Notes under the pieces: model-generated
Told to the model about the DNA's origin: nothing
Seen by the model: the letters and a program-made list of their open reading frames with translations, nothing else
Database searches by the model: none
Assembly: GCF_016908935.1 (NCBI RefSeq)
Contig: NZ_JAFBEV010000002.1
Span: 124,001 to 188,000 of the forward strand
Direction of reading: 5' to 3'
Source of the DNA: Sporolactobacillus spathodeae
GTDB taxonomy: Bacteria; Bacillota; Bacilli; Bacillales; Sporolactobacillaceae
DNA: 64,000 bases
Made by a program: the position numbers and the translations under genes
Part shown: piece by piece, positions 25,111-33,176 of the stretch
Layout: the number at the start of each line of letters is the position of its first letter
Position numbering within the stretch: position 1 is the stretch's first letter

Positions 25111-26076
25111 TTGGTGCACTTTTTATTGGTGAGCATCCTTCCAGCCATACTGGCGTCTGCTATGGCTTCATCTAGAGGGCGTAGCGCGATCGGATGGTTT
25201 GTACTAGGTCTTATTTTCAGCTATTTTGCGCCGATTGTTCTGCTTCTTTTACCAGCTACATCGAGCAGACGGATCTTTCCGGGGAAAGGGATGGACGGGG
25301 CGCATATGAATTGGCGGCAGAAGACATCACACCCCTGCCCCTATTGCGGCAATGATTGTATTTTTGATGATATTCCAGGAAACTGGACCTGTCCAAACTG
25401 TGGGAATACGTTTACCTACAGCAGCGACGGCCATGTGTATAAAATACGTGACGATCAGGTTCTCCCTCAGGTCGAATGGATTGTGAAACTTTTTGCCAAA
25501 TTGGCAAAGCAGGATGGTGTGGTCACGGAAAATGAAATTCATCAAGTCGACGCCATTGTCCGCCAGTCTTTTCAGCCGAGCCGGGAGCAACTCCATCAAA
25601 TTATGGCTGTGTTCAACGAAGCCCGCTATTCTGCGGAAACCTTTGACACGATTGCTGAAAACCTTTATTTCTCTGTCGGCGGACGAAGTGACATTCTAAT
25701 TGATACGCTGACCGCGCTCCTTGCGATCGGCTACGCGGACGGTACGCTTCGCTCGGAGGAAGACGCGCTGATTCGTCAGGCGGCGCGGATCTTCCGGATG
25801 GAGGCAGATTATGAAGCGTTGAAGAGCCGGTTCAACGGGTCTTCAGCGAGCGGCAACACTGAGCAGAGCTTGGAAACGTGTTATCACACACTTAACTGCT
25901 CGCCCAATGATTCACTGGACACGATTAAGAAACATTATCGTCAGTTAATCAAGGAAAATCATCCAGATCGGCTGGTCAGCCGCGGTGCATCACGAGAAGC
26001 CGTGCAAGAAGCGAATGTGCGCGTCGCAGCGATTAAAAAAGCCTATGAACAAATATTAGCGGCAAGAAATGAATGA
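25111..26076 (+). CDS. membrane-anchored zinc-ribbon / TerB / DnaJ-domain protein
   Basis: A 321-residue multidomain protein. Residues about 1-50 hold two hydrophobic segments. Residues about 72-105 are a zinc ribbon (CPYCGNDC ... WTCPNCGNTF). Residues about 125-235 form a TerB-like helical domain (LFAKLAKQDGVVTENEIHQV ... LLAIGYADGTLRSEEDALIR). Residues about 255-321 are a J domain with the HPD motif in KENHPDRLVS. The TerB-J tandem is the DjlA arrangement, known as a membrane co-chaperone that stimulates DnaK. Start is TTG 25111 or GTG 25114 (AAAGGG upstream). The zinc ribbon between membrane part and TerB is unusual for DjlA. Overlaps the next gene by 8 nt. Confidence 0.8.
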   Translation: MVHFLLVSILPAILASAMASSRGRSAIGWFVLGLIFSYFAPIVLLLLPATSSRRIFPGKGMDGAHMNWRQKTSHPCPYCGNDCIFDDIPGNWTCPNCGNTFTYSSDGHVYKIRDDQVLPQVEWIVKLFAKLAKQDGVVTENEIHQVDAIVRQSFQPSREQLHQIMAVFNEARYSAETFDTIAENLYFSVGGRSDILIDTLTALLAIGYADGTLRSEEDALIRQAARIFRMEADYEALKSRFNGSSASGNTEQSLETCYHTLNCSPNDSLDTIKKHYRQLIKENHPDRLVSRGASREAVQEANVRVAAIKKAYEQILAARNE

Positions 26077-27043
26077 AGAAGCGATGAGAGGGATTGTAGT
26101 GGAATTAATAGCAGTATGTAAGGAAATCATAATAAAGTGTCTCGGATTGAAACAAGGCGAGTTGTTTCTCGTCGTCACCGATGATGAAAAGAAAAAGCTA
26201 GCAGAAGCATTGTATCAAGCGGGGAAGGCACTTGGCGCGGAGTCGATGCTCTTTGTAATGAATGATCGGCTAAAGTCCGGCGAGGAACCGCCGAAACCTG
26301 TGGCGGCGGCGCTTGTTGCTGCCGATGCCGCAATCTGTATTACCGGACATTCCATGACACATACTCAGGCTAAAAAAATGGCGGTCGCCTCAGGCACACG
26401 CGTCGCCACAATGCCTGGGATCAGTGAAGACATGTTTCTTGAAGGAGCAATAACAGCTGATTATGCTCAGGTTAGTCGTTTGACACGAGATGTCACAAAA
26501 CGACTGGATCAAGGGAAACAGGTGGTCATCGAAAAAGACGGCCATACACTGACCTTTTCAATTGATGGCCGCCAAGGTGTCCCGAGCACAGGCGTCTATC
26601 TGCATCCATCGGAAAGTGGCAATCTGCCATCGGGTGAAGCATTCATTGCACCAGTCGAAGGCAGTGCGGAAGGCGAGCTACTTGTGGATGGCTCAGTTGT
26701 CGGTGTCGGCTGCCTGACACAGCCGCTGCTGCTGACGATTGAAAAAGGACGGTTGGTTCGGGCAGAAGGACAAGGCAGCGATCAACTGCTTGAAATTCTC
26801 GGTGATGGGCTTGGTCGAAATGTTGCTGAGTTCGGCATCGGTACCAATCGCTGGGCGCGACTCACAGGTAATGTGCTCGAAGATGAGAAAGTCTATGGCA
26901 CCGTGCACATCGCTTTCGGCAGCAACATGACGTTTGGCGGAGAAGTTGAAGCCGGTGTACATATCGATTGTGTTTTCCGATCGCCCAACGTCACCATTGA
27001 TGACGATCAGCTTATGGAAAAAGGGAACATTCCCTTCGCTTGA
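26069..27043 (+). CDS. M29-type aminopeptidase / NicX-like metallohydrolase
   Basis: A 324-residue protein of the thermophilic aminopeptidase (M29, AmpS/NicX-like) superfamily. Typical blocks are LGLKQGELFLVVTDDEKK, then AADAAICITGHSMTHTQAKK, ATMPGISEDMFLEGA and the C-terminal metal-site region VAEFGIGTN (Glu), GTVHIAFGSNMTFGGEVEAG (His) and HIDCVF (His, Asp). In NicX these residues bind iron, in M29 peptidases cobalt or zinc. The closest function is leucyl aminopeptidase, but dioxygenase-type relatives cannot be excluded. It is translationally coupled to the preceding J-domain gene by an 8-nt overlap. Confidence 0.75.
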   Translation: MNEEAMRGIVVELIAVCKEIIIKCLGLKQGELFLVVTDDEKKKLAEALYQAGKALGAESMLFVMNDRLKSGEEPPKPVAAALVAADAAICITGHSMTHTQAKKMAVASGTRVATMPGISEDMFLEGAITADYAQVSRLTRDVTKRLDQGKQVVIEKDGHTLTFSIDGRQGVPSTGVYLHPSESGNLPSGEAFIAPVEGSAEGELLVDGSVVGVGCLTQPLLLTIEKGRLVRAEGQGSDQLLEILGDGLGRNVAEFGIGTNRWARLTGNVLEDEKVYGTVHIAFGSNMTFGGEVEAGVHIDCVFRSPNVTIDDDQLMEKGNIPFA

Positions 27044-27071
27044 GCGTAGAGTGAAACCCATTGCTATTTCC

Positions 27072-27103
27072 TCGGATCCGGTACAAGGATCCGATTTTTT
27101 TTT
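27072..27103 (+). terminator. terminator of the J-domain/aminopeptidase operon
   Basis: TCGGATCC / GGATCCGA, 8-bp perfect stem, 7-nt loop and T9. Confidence 0.9.
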
Positions 27104-27147
27104 AAAAGCAATGTTTAAATTTAATATTGTTTTTATTTTGGAAAAGC

Positions 27148-27228
27148 ATGTGTGGACGCCTGCGGGAACAGCGAAGCGAGAACAAATTTTTCTTAAAGAT
27201 AAGAATGTATAAGATTTTGCGTGAAAAA
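27148..27228 (+). repeat. rearranged fragment of the dispersed repeat
   Basis: GGACGCCTGCGGGAACAGCG, then TTTTTCTTAAAGATAAGAAT and GTATAAGATTTTGCGTG. It forms the 5' untranslated region of the next gene. Confidence 0.65.
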
Positions 27229-27242
27229 AAGGAGCGGGTCAT

Positions 27243-27827
27243 TTGTATCAACCCTTACCCATTGATTTTTATCAGAGACCAACCTTGGAACTGGCCAAGG
27301 CACTGCTTGGCTGTCTGCTGGTTAAGGAAACACCGGAGGGAATAGCATCCGGCTACATTCTGGAAACAGAGGCTTATCTAGGAGCCGGCGATCGGGCGGC
27401 GCATAGCTTCGGGAACAGGCACACAAAACGAACAGCGATCATGTATGCAGCGGCGGGTCACGTTTACACCTACACAATGCATACGCACACGCTGATCAAC
27501 GTGGTTGCGGAACCGGAGGGCACCCCACATGCTATCTTGATCCGGGCCGTCGAACCGGTGGACGGTATCAAGATCATCGAGGCACGTCGTCTCGGCAGAA
27601 AGAGAACAGAATGGACAAATGGACCTGGGAAGTTGACGGATGCGCTAGGCATCACTATGCAAGATTACGGTCATCTGCTAACTAAGCCGCCGCTTTATTT
27701 GTGTGCGGGATTAACGCCGAATCATATCTCGTCAGGACCAAGAATTGGTATTGAAAACAGCGGCGAGGCGAGGCTGAAGCCCTGGCGCTTTTGGATTACG
27801 GCGCATCCTGGCATTTCAAAAAAATAA
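27243..27827 (+). CDS. DNA-3-methyladenine glycosylase (MPG/AAG family)
   Basis: A 194-residue monofunctional base-excision glycosylase like B. subtilis YxlJ/human AAG. Blocks: DFYQRPTLELAKALLGCLLV, then ILETEAYLGAGDRAAHSFGNR with the catalytic Glu in ETEAY, RTAIMYAAAGHVYTYTMH (intercalating Tyr region) and TNGPGKLTDALGIT. It removes alkylated purines such as 3-methyladenine and hypoxanthine. Start is TTG at 27243 with AAGGAG about 9 nt upstream. Monocistronic; the upstream region is provided by a repeat fragment. Confidence 0.92.
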   Translation: MYQPLPIDFYQRPTLELAKALLGCLLVKETPEGIASGYILETEAYLGAGDRAAHSFGNRHTKRTAIMYAAAGHVYTYTMHTHTLINVVAEPEGTPHAILIRAVEPVDGIKIIEARRLGRKRTEWTNGPGKLTDALGITMQDYGHLLTKPPLYLCAGLTPNHISSGPRIGIENSGEARLKPWRFWITAHPGISKK

Positions 27828-27953
27828 TGTGAAGAAACTTTTGAAAAATAGTCAAACATGCGAAAAACACCGCCATTATAGGGAAAATTGGTTGATTTAA
27901 CCTGTTATTAGGAGCAGGTAATAAAAAAATTATAAGAAAATATAAAAAATGTA

Positions 27954-27982
27954 TTTACAAGCCCAATGAATTCTGATAGTAT
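27954..27982 (+). promoter_or_regulatory. promoter of the PTS-like gene leader
   Basis: TTTACA at 27954-27959, 17-bp spacer, TAGTAT at 27977-27982, about 40 nt before the leader ORF. Confidence 0.6.
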
Positions 27983-28025
27983 CAGTGTCAACCACAAAAT
28001 ACAAATTTTTGAGGAAGTGAGAAAA

Positions 28026-28094
28026 GTGAGACAGATCATTATGGATAACCGAGTGAACGGCTTGATTCGAATTATTTTGCGCTTGCGCACATGA
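28026..28094 (+). CDS. putative leader peptide (22 aa) before the PTS_EIIC_2-like gene
   Basis: GTG start at 28026 behind GAGGAAGTGA (28011-28020), stop TGA at 28092-28094. The C-terminal half reads NGLIRIILRLRT, rich in Ile, Leu and Arg. It lies between a promoter and a terminator with an overlapping alternative hairpin, which suggests attenuation. Which amino acid (if any) it senses is not clear from composition alone, and no family is recognised. Confidence 0.5.
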   Translation: MRQIIMDNRVNGLIRIILRLRT

Positions 28095-28162
28095 AGGACT
28101 GAAACAAAACCCATTGAATTTCAAATGGAATTGTTTGAGTCCAGCTTATCATCTTCGAAAAT

Positions 28163-28220
28163 AGGCGCTCAAGCAACAACGAAAGAGCGCCTGTCCGGCA
28201 GTCATCGGATAGGTTTTTTT
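28163..28220 (+). promoter_or_regulatory. putative attenuator: overlapping hairpin and terminator
   Basis: Hairpin AGGCGCTC / GAGCGCCT (28163-28170 with 28185-28192) shares three bases with the terminator CCTGTCCG / CGGATAGG (28190-28197 with 28206-28213) followed by T7. The structures partly exclude each other. 136 nt remain to the start of the structural gene. Confidence 0.6.
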
Positions 28221-28356
28221 ATTGCCATTAATTAAGTGATCACGATCTCGCAATTTGTACTCATCAGAAATTTGGAACGTGTGCTTTTTCCGGTCGACTG
28301 TTTCTAGTCTGAAAAATTAGAAAAATAAAAAAGATTGATTAAGGAGCGAAAACAGG

Positions 28357-29406
28357 ATGAATGCAGACAGGAAAGAAAAAATGAAGAAGTATTTCATGGA
28401 TCGAATGTATAAGGCATCAGCAGGGATTGCCAACGCGATTTTGGTTACTTTAGGTGTCGGACTTCTCTTTGAAACCCTCGGTAAGTTCACTGGTTACTGG
28501 CCATTCCTGGCAATCGGCGGCGCAGCCAAAGTACTGCTTGCCCCGGCTATCGGTGCCGGCATTGCCTATCAGCTTCGTGCAAATACACTGACCATGTTCA
28601 GCGCAATGGCCTGTTCGGCCATTGGCGCGAACGCCATCCAAATTGTTCATGAAACCCCGGTACAGCAATTTCAAATTGTTACTGGCCAGCCGGTCAGCGG
28701 TGTTATCGCGGCGTTAATCGCGATTTATGTCGGCAAGAAAATCAGCGGCAAAACAAAATTTGATATGATGGCGATTCCTTTCTTCTCCGTACTTTGTGGC
28801 GGTGTTGCTGGATACGGCCTGGCACTTGTTGTCACGCCTGCTCTGAATCAGGTCAGCGCCATGATTACCAACGCTGTCCACGGTCAGCCGCTCATTTCAT
28901 CAATGGTTATCGCCCTTGTTTGGAGTATTTTCCTGATGTCCCCGGCTTCATCCGCAGCATTGGCCATTGCACTGCAACTTGACCCGGTTTCAGCGGGTGC
29001 GGCATTGATTGGCTGTACGGTTCAGTTTGTTGGATTTACCGTAATGTCTTTCAAAGAGAACGACTTTGGTGGTTTCTTCGCTCAAGCATTTGTCACACCG
29101 AAAGTTCAATTCCCGAATCTTGTGAAAAACCCACTGCTTGTTATTCCGCCTTTCGCTGCGGCTCTCATCAGTGCACCTATTGCAACGATGATGCTTCATT
29201 TCCAAGTGCCTTATGAATTGGGTGGACTCGGACTTAGCTCGTTCATCGCTCCTTTAAATATTCTTGCCATTCAGGGCATCAAAGGACTCATGGCATACGT
29301 TGTCGCTGGCGTACTGATTCCAGGCGTGATCACGATGGTTCTCTACCGTGTCATTAAAGTCGCCGGTTGGGTAAAAGCAGGCGACCTGCATATGGAAGTG
29401 CAATAA
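28357..29406 (+). CDS. PTS_EIIC_2-type membrane protein (PTS sugar transporter subunit IIC-like)
   Basis: A 349-residue polytopic protein with about ten membrane segments and only short termini. It resembles the stand-alone EIIC_2 family (PF13303 type): ASAGIANAILVTLGVGLLFE, APAIGAGIAYQL, MMAIPFFSVLCGGVAGYGLA and LSSFIAPLNILAIQGIKGLM. There is no EIIA or EIIB domain and none is encoded beside it, so it may depend on enzymes elsewhere or be a non-PTS carrier. Ribosome site AAGGAG near 28340. Preceded by an attenuator-like leader and followed by a terminator. Substrate unknown. Confidence 0.7.
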   Translation: MNADRKEKMKKYFMDRMYKASAGIANAILVTLGVGLLFETLGKFTGYWPFLAIGGAAKVLLAPAIGAGIAYQLRANTLTMFSAMACSAIGANAIQIVHETPVQQFQIVTGQPVSGVIAALIAIYVGKKISGKTKFDMMAIPFFSVLCGGVAGYGLALVVTPALNQVSAMITNAVHGQPLISSMVIALVWSIFLMSPASSAALAIALQLDPVSAGAALIGCTVQFVGFTVMSFKENDFGGFFAQAFVTPKVQFPNLVKNPLLVIPPFAAALISAPIATMMLHFQVPYELGGLGLSSFIAPLNILAIQGIKGLMAYVVAGVLIPGVITMVLYRVIKVAGWVKAGDLHMEVQ

Positions 29407-29524
29407 TCGATTCAACGTTTAACTAGAGAGAAAGAATGGATAAAAACGGTTGGGGGGTCAACCGTAGGTAACGACAGAATTAGAGAGATAAAATTAAGGA
29501 TAACGAAAACATATATTATAGAAG

Positions 29525-29557
29525 AAAGGCGTCCGCGGCAATCGTGGGCGCCTTTTT
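29525..29557 (+). terminator. terminator of the PTS-like gene
   Basis: AAAGGCGTCC / GGGCGCCTTT stem with T5, about 120 bp behind the stop codon. Confidence 0.7.
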
Positions 29558-29558
29558 C

Positions 29559-29690
29559 GAGAGATAAGAAAATATATAGATTTTTGCACAAAAATGCAGC
29601 GAGGTGCGCTAGCGCCCGTGGCAAGCGAGCAACCGAAGCAATTTGTTGCACAAAAGATTGAGTTGCGCCAAGTTTTCTAACAAATAAATT
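29559..29690 (+). repeat. copy of the dispersed repeat
   Basis: GAGAGATAAGAAAATATATA, GCACAAAAATGCAGCGAGGT, then GCCCGTGGCAAGCGAGCAAC and the tail GTTGCGCCAAGTTTTCT. The GC-rich middle (GAGACGCC...) is deleted. It starts on the T-tract of the preceding terminator, as does the copy at 21014. Confidence 0.7.
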
Positions 29691-29833
29691 AAAGTGAGGA
29701 CGTGGTATGGGAAATATGACGAATCGTCGCTGTTTGGCCACTCTGCTATAATGAGATTGGAAAGAAAGATGGATACATTCGCCGAACAGGTAAACTCGGA
29801 TGAGTGAGCGACAGGAAGGCAAGGTGGTTCAAA

Positions 29834-30316
29834 ATGGCGAAGACTAAAATAAAAACAAACGCGATGCGTATCCTAGATGCGGAAAAGATTGAATACCGGG
29901 TGCAGACTTATGATATCAGCGACGGGCTTATCGATGGGCTCTCTGTCGCCCAAAAGTGTGGGGAAGACCCAGCCTGTGTTTATAAAACACTCGTTACGCA
30001 AGGACACAGCCAAGCACTTTATGTTTTTGTTGTACCGGTCGCTGAAGAACTCGATCTCAAAAAAGCGGCGGCAAGTGTCGGTGAAAAAAAGGTTGAGATG
30101 ATTCATGTAAAGGACATTCAGAAGTATACGGGTTATATTCGCGGCGGCTGCTCGCCAATTGGTATGAAGAAAAAATATAAAACGGTCATCGATAACGCGG
30201 CGGCGTCTCTTGATTATATAGTTGTCAGTGGTGGGAAAAAAGGGGTGCAGGTAATCCTAGCGGTTGCCGATCTGGTAAAAGCTGCGGATGCTGAACTTGC
30301 AGCTATTAAAAAATAA
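29834..30316 (+). CDS. ybaK: Cys-tRNA(Pro) deacylase YbaK/EbsC
   Basis: A 160-residue trans-editing enzyme that hydrolyses Cys-tRNA(Pro) mischarged by ProRS. The preferred start is ATG 29834 (AAGGTGG upstream) rather than GTG 29804. Family blocks: TNAMRILDAEKIEYRVQTY, then CVYKTLVTQGHS (with the catalytic Lys), YVFVVPVAEELDLKKAA and the GYIRGGCSPIGMKK loop, which contains the conserved Gly-Gly-x-Ser-Pro. Monocistronic, followed by a hairpin shared with the convergent gene. Confidence 0.9.
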   Translation: MAKTKIKTNAMRILDAEKIEYRVQTYDISDGLIDGLSVAQKCGEDPACVYKTLVTQGHSQALYVFVVPVAEELDLKKAAASVGEKKVEMIHVKDIQKYTGYIRGGCSPIGMKKKYKTVIDNAAASLDYIVVSGGKKGVQVILAVADLVKAADAELAAIKK

Positions 30317-30340
30317 GTCGCATATTCACTAATAAAATAA

Positions 30341-30374
30341 CGGGGGAACAGCTTTCCTTGAGGCTGCTCCCCCG
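30341..30374 (-). terminator. terminator between convergent genes
   Basis: CGGGGGAACAGC / GCTGCTCCCCCG; on the minus strand followed by TTATTTTATT. Confidence 0.75.
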
Positions 30375-30402
30375 TCGCGCGCTATAGTGGTTTCGAAGAA
30401 GC

Positions 30403-30891
30403 TCAGTGAAACCAGCTTATGGGAATTAGATACACATAAGGTGCGGTGAATAAGGCAAATGTCAATGCAAAACGGCTGCTCTGCCTCAACGTATAATGTT
30501 TTTTCAACACGGTAAGTGCTAGCCAATAAATCAACGAAGTTGCCAGCAAGATGGCTATGCAGACAGCGCCAACGCCCCCGGATGGTGTGTACAATTGCGC
30601 ACTGTGAATCGTGACCGGTGACAGTGTTTCGCTGATAGAGAACGAAAGGTTGGCAAAGAGCAGAACAACAATATAGCCAAGTATGTCAATCAACCAGAGT
30701 AAGCAGATGAGAATGGCGGTTTTTTTTCGATGGAGGCCGAAAAAATAAATGTTGCCCCAAAAGATGGCTGTATTAATCACAAATAGAATCGCCAAACCAA
30801 ACAGCAGCAGCCAGGGGAAAGAGTCTGCCAAGTATGTGGTTGGGAATAGTGGATGAGACAGAGAGAATGAAAATTTAATAAACTCCTTCAC
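30403..30891 (-). CDS. small membrane protein of unknown function
   Basis: A 162-residue protein with four hydrophobic segments (about residues 25-50, 55-80, 105-125 and 140-160) and a short basic loop (FGLHRKKTAILI). Start is GTG at 30891 with GAGGT upstream in its orientation. The layout of four helices with an extracellular loop rich in Ser/Thr resembles Yip1-type proteins only vaguely. No family recognised and no neighbour gives a hint. It diverges from cstA. Confidence 0.6.
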   Translation of the reverse strand: MKEFIKFSFSLSHPLFPTTYLADSFPWLLLFGLAILFVINTAIFWGNIYFFGLHRKKTAILICLLWLIDILGYIVVLLFANLSFSISETLSPVTIHSAQLYTPSGGVGAVCIAILLATSLIYWLALTVLKKHYTLRQSSRFALTFALFTAPYVYLIPISWFH

Positions 30892-30982
30892 GGCGCGCGA
30901 CCTCGCTAAAATAAAAAATTAATTCGGCAGCTGTCCGCCAGCCTTCATTCATTTAATCATAGCACAAAATCATAGATTTCAC

Positions 30983-31035
30983 TTGCATAAGTAAGCGGTT
31001 ACGAAATAAAATAGACATATGTGATATCGATCACA
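30983..31035 (+). promoter_or_regulatory. cstA control region: cre-like site and CRP/FNR-like palindrome
   Basis: A possible promoter TTGCAT (30983-30988), 18 bp, TAAAAT (31007-31012). The cre-like near-palindrome AAGTAAGCGGTTACG (30989-31003) sits in the spacer with two mismatches to the CcpA consensus. TGTGATATCGATCACA (31020-31035) is a perfect match to the TGTGA-N6-TCACA class bound by FNR/ArcR/CRP-like regulators and begins at about +1, a repressing position. Confidence 0.6.
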
Positions 31036-31061
31036 CCAAAGGAATAGAGGAGGTTCTATCG

Positions 31062-31085
31062 ATGCTAATCATTCGCGATGACTAG
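31062..31085 (+). other. 7-codon mini-ORF before cstA
   Basis: ATG CTA ATC ATT CGC GAT GAC TAG, with a full-strength ribosome site GAGGAGG at 31047-31053 placed 8 nt upstream. It ends 113 nt before cstA and is followed by T9. It may be a translated leader or chance. Confidence 0.45.
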
Positions 31086-31198
31086 TTTTTTTTAAAGAAT
31101 CACTGTTATATAACAAAAATATATGTATTATTACAAAAAACGCATTTATAGTTTCATTGATTGCTGATTCAATAAAATGACAGAAAAGAGGGTAATGT

Positions 31199-32992
31199 AT
31201 GCACGCGATTACGATTGTTATCGGCTCGATTTGTATTCTGGCAATCACCTACCGATTCTATGGTATTTTTATGGCTAATAAAGTACTCCGTTTGAATGAT
31301 GAAACAGCTACACCAGCCCACACGCTTCAGGATGGAAAAAATTATGTGCCGACTAATCGTTGGGTGGTTTTCGGACATCACTTCGCCGCGATCGCCGCTG
31401 CAGGACCACTGGTTGGACCGGTGCTTGCTGCACAGTTCGGCTATCTACCTGGACTACTTTGGCTGCTTATTGGCGCGGTGATCGGTGGCGCTGTACATGA
31501 TATGGTTATCCTTTATGCGTCGATGCGTCATAAAGGCCAATCGTTATCAGAAGTGGCAAAAAAAGAACTCGGTCCCGTTGCCGGTTTTTGCACTGGACTT
31601 GCAATGCTTTTTATTATCACGATCACGATGGCGGGGTTGTCGATGGTCGTTGTCAATGCGCTGGCAAATAACCCTTGGGGCACGTTTACGGTGTTGATGA
31701 CGATTCCGATCGCAATGGCTGTCGGCCTTTACTACAAAAAGACCGGGAATCTGAAAATTGCCTCGACTGTAGGTTTTCTGCTCGTAGTTCTGGCGGTGTT
31801 CATCGGGCCGTATATTCAGAATACAGGATTGGGACATTTGCTAACGCTTGATATCAAGACGCTGTCCCTGTTGCTTCCAGCGTATGCCTTCTTCGCCGCG
31901 GCGCTTCCAGTCTGGTTGCTGCTGACGCCGCGAGACTACCTCAGTTCATTTATGAAGATCGGTGTGTTTGCCGCATTGATTATTGGCGTCTTCATGATTA
32001 ACCCGCTCATTCGCATGCCGCTGACGACTGCCTTTACCGCAGGAGGCGGGCCTGTGATCGCGGGCCCAGTCTGGCCGTTTATCTCAATTACGATTGCCTG
32101 CGGAGCGATTTCAGGATTCCATGCTTTTATCAGCTCGGGAACTACACCGAAAATGCTTGATCGCTGGACGGACATCAAAATGGTTGGCTTTGGCGCGATG
32201 TTGGTTGAATGTCTCGTTGGGATCATGGCCTTGATTGCAGCAACAGCCCTGCATCCAGCCGATTATTTTGCGATCAACGCTTTACCAGAAGTATTTAAGA
32301 CTTTGGGAATGAATGTTGTTGATTTGCCGCACCTTAACAACGAAATCGGGTTGGCTCTCGAAGGGCGGCCAGGCGGTGCTGTAACCTTAGCAGTTGGTAT
32401 GACCTATATCTTTACAACGATTAAATGGTTTGCTAATCTGGCACCGTACTTCTTTCAATTCGTGATTCTATTTGAGGCCGTCTTTATACTGACCGCTGTT
32501 GATGCAGGAACACGCGTCGCTCGTTATCTTATTCAGGATTTCTTCGGTGAATTTTATAAGCCACTGAAGCAAGTAAACTGGCTGCCTGGCTCTATTTTCG
32601 CTAGTCTTCTTGCCTGCTTCTTGTGGGGCTACTTGCTTTACTCCGGCGATATCAGCTCAATATGGGTACTGTTCGGCGTTTCGAATCAATTGATGGCGAG
32701 CATCGGACTGATTGTCGGCGCAACATTTGTCTTGAAAATCGCGACCAAACGTCGTTATATGATGACTTGTATCATTCCGCTGGCGTATCTTTATGTCACG
32801 GTCAACACGGCGGGCTATTGGATGATTACGCATGTCTACCTGAACCCGCAATCACCTGGCTACAATCTGGTTAATGCGACCTTGTCGATTATTATGTTGG
32901 TACTCGGTTTGGTGATCATGGTGGCGGCAATCAAAAAATGGATCGAGATGTGGCAAACACCGCGTTTGGAGTTTGACGAAGCAGTAAGTTAA
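31199..32992 (+). CDS. cstA: CstA-family carbon starvation protein (pyruvate/peptide transporter)
   Basis: A 597-residue polytopic membrane protein with about 16-18 helices. The family core is present: YVPTNRWVVFGHHFAAIAAA, GPLVGPVLAAQFGYLPG, GGAVHDMVILYASMRHKGQS, then SSGTTPKMLDR and LFGVSNQLMAS. E. coli CstA and BtsT are pyruvate/proton symporters, and CstA is also linked to peptide uptake; either would suit a peptide-using lactic organism. The ATG follows AGAGGG. The upstream region carries a CRP/FNR-like palindrome, a cre-like site and a mini-ORF, pointing to control by carbon or oxygen state. Confidence 0.92.
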   Translation: MHAITIVIGSICILAITYRFYGIFMANKVLRLNDETATPAHTLQDGKNYVPTNRWVVFGHHFAAIAAAGPLVGPVLAAQFGYLPGLLWLLIGAVIGGAVHDMVILYASMRHKGQSLSEVAKKELGPVAGFCTGLAMLFIITITMAGLSMVVVNALANNPWGTFTVLMTIPIAMAVGLYYKKTGNLKIASTVGFLLVVLAVFIGPYIQNTGLGHLLTLDIKTLSLLLPAYAFFAAALPVWLLLTPRDYLSSFMKIGVFAALIIGVFMINPLIRMPLTTAFTAGGGPVIAGPVWPFISITIACGAISGFHAFISSGTTPKMLDRWTDIKMVGFGAMLVECLVGIMALIAATALHPADYFAINALPEVFKTLGMNVVDLPHLNNEIGLALEGRPGGAVTLAVGMTYIFTTIKWFANLAPYFFQFVILFEAVFILTAVDAGTRVARYLIQDFFGEFYKPLKQVNWLPGSIFASLLACFLWGYLLYSGDISSIWVLFGVSNQLMASIGLIVGATFVLKIATKRRYMMTCIIPLAYLYVTVNTAGYWMITHVYLNPQSPGYNLVNATLSIIMLVLGLVIMVAAIKKWIEMWQTPRLEFDEAVS

Positions 32993-33034
32993 TCGTGGGC
33001 TTCAACAGGCGTGTGTTGCATGTTTTACAGCCTA

Positions 33035-33095
33035 TTAGAAAAACTTGGCTCCGCCAAGTCCTTTACACACAATGGCGAGCCTTAGTTTTTCTTAT
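33035..33095 (-). repeat. probable fragment of the dispersed repeat, reverse orientation
   Basis: AAAAACTTGGCTCCGCCAAG, the hairpin tail of the family, followed by GGCGAGCC and CTTAGTTTTTCTTATAC. Confidence 0.45.
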
Positions 33096-33132
33096 ACTTA
33101 AATCTTTTGAAATCTTTATACTTCAAGGGTAT

Positions 33133-33168
33133 AAAAAAGGCACCGGAAAGAAATTTCCGGTGCCTTTT
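33133..33168 (+). terminator. bidirectional terminator between cstA and the convergent gene
   Basis: AAAAGGCACCGGAAA / TTTCCGGTGCCTTTT, 15-bp perfect stem, 4-nt loop. Confidence 0.93.
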
Positions 33169-33176
33169 GACTGTTC

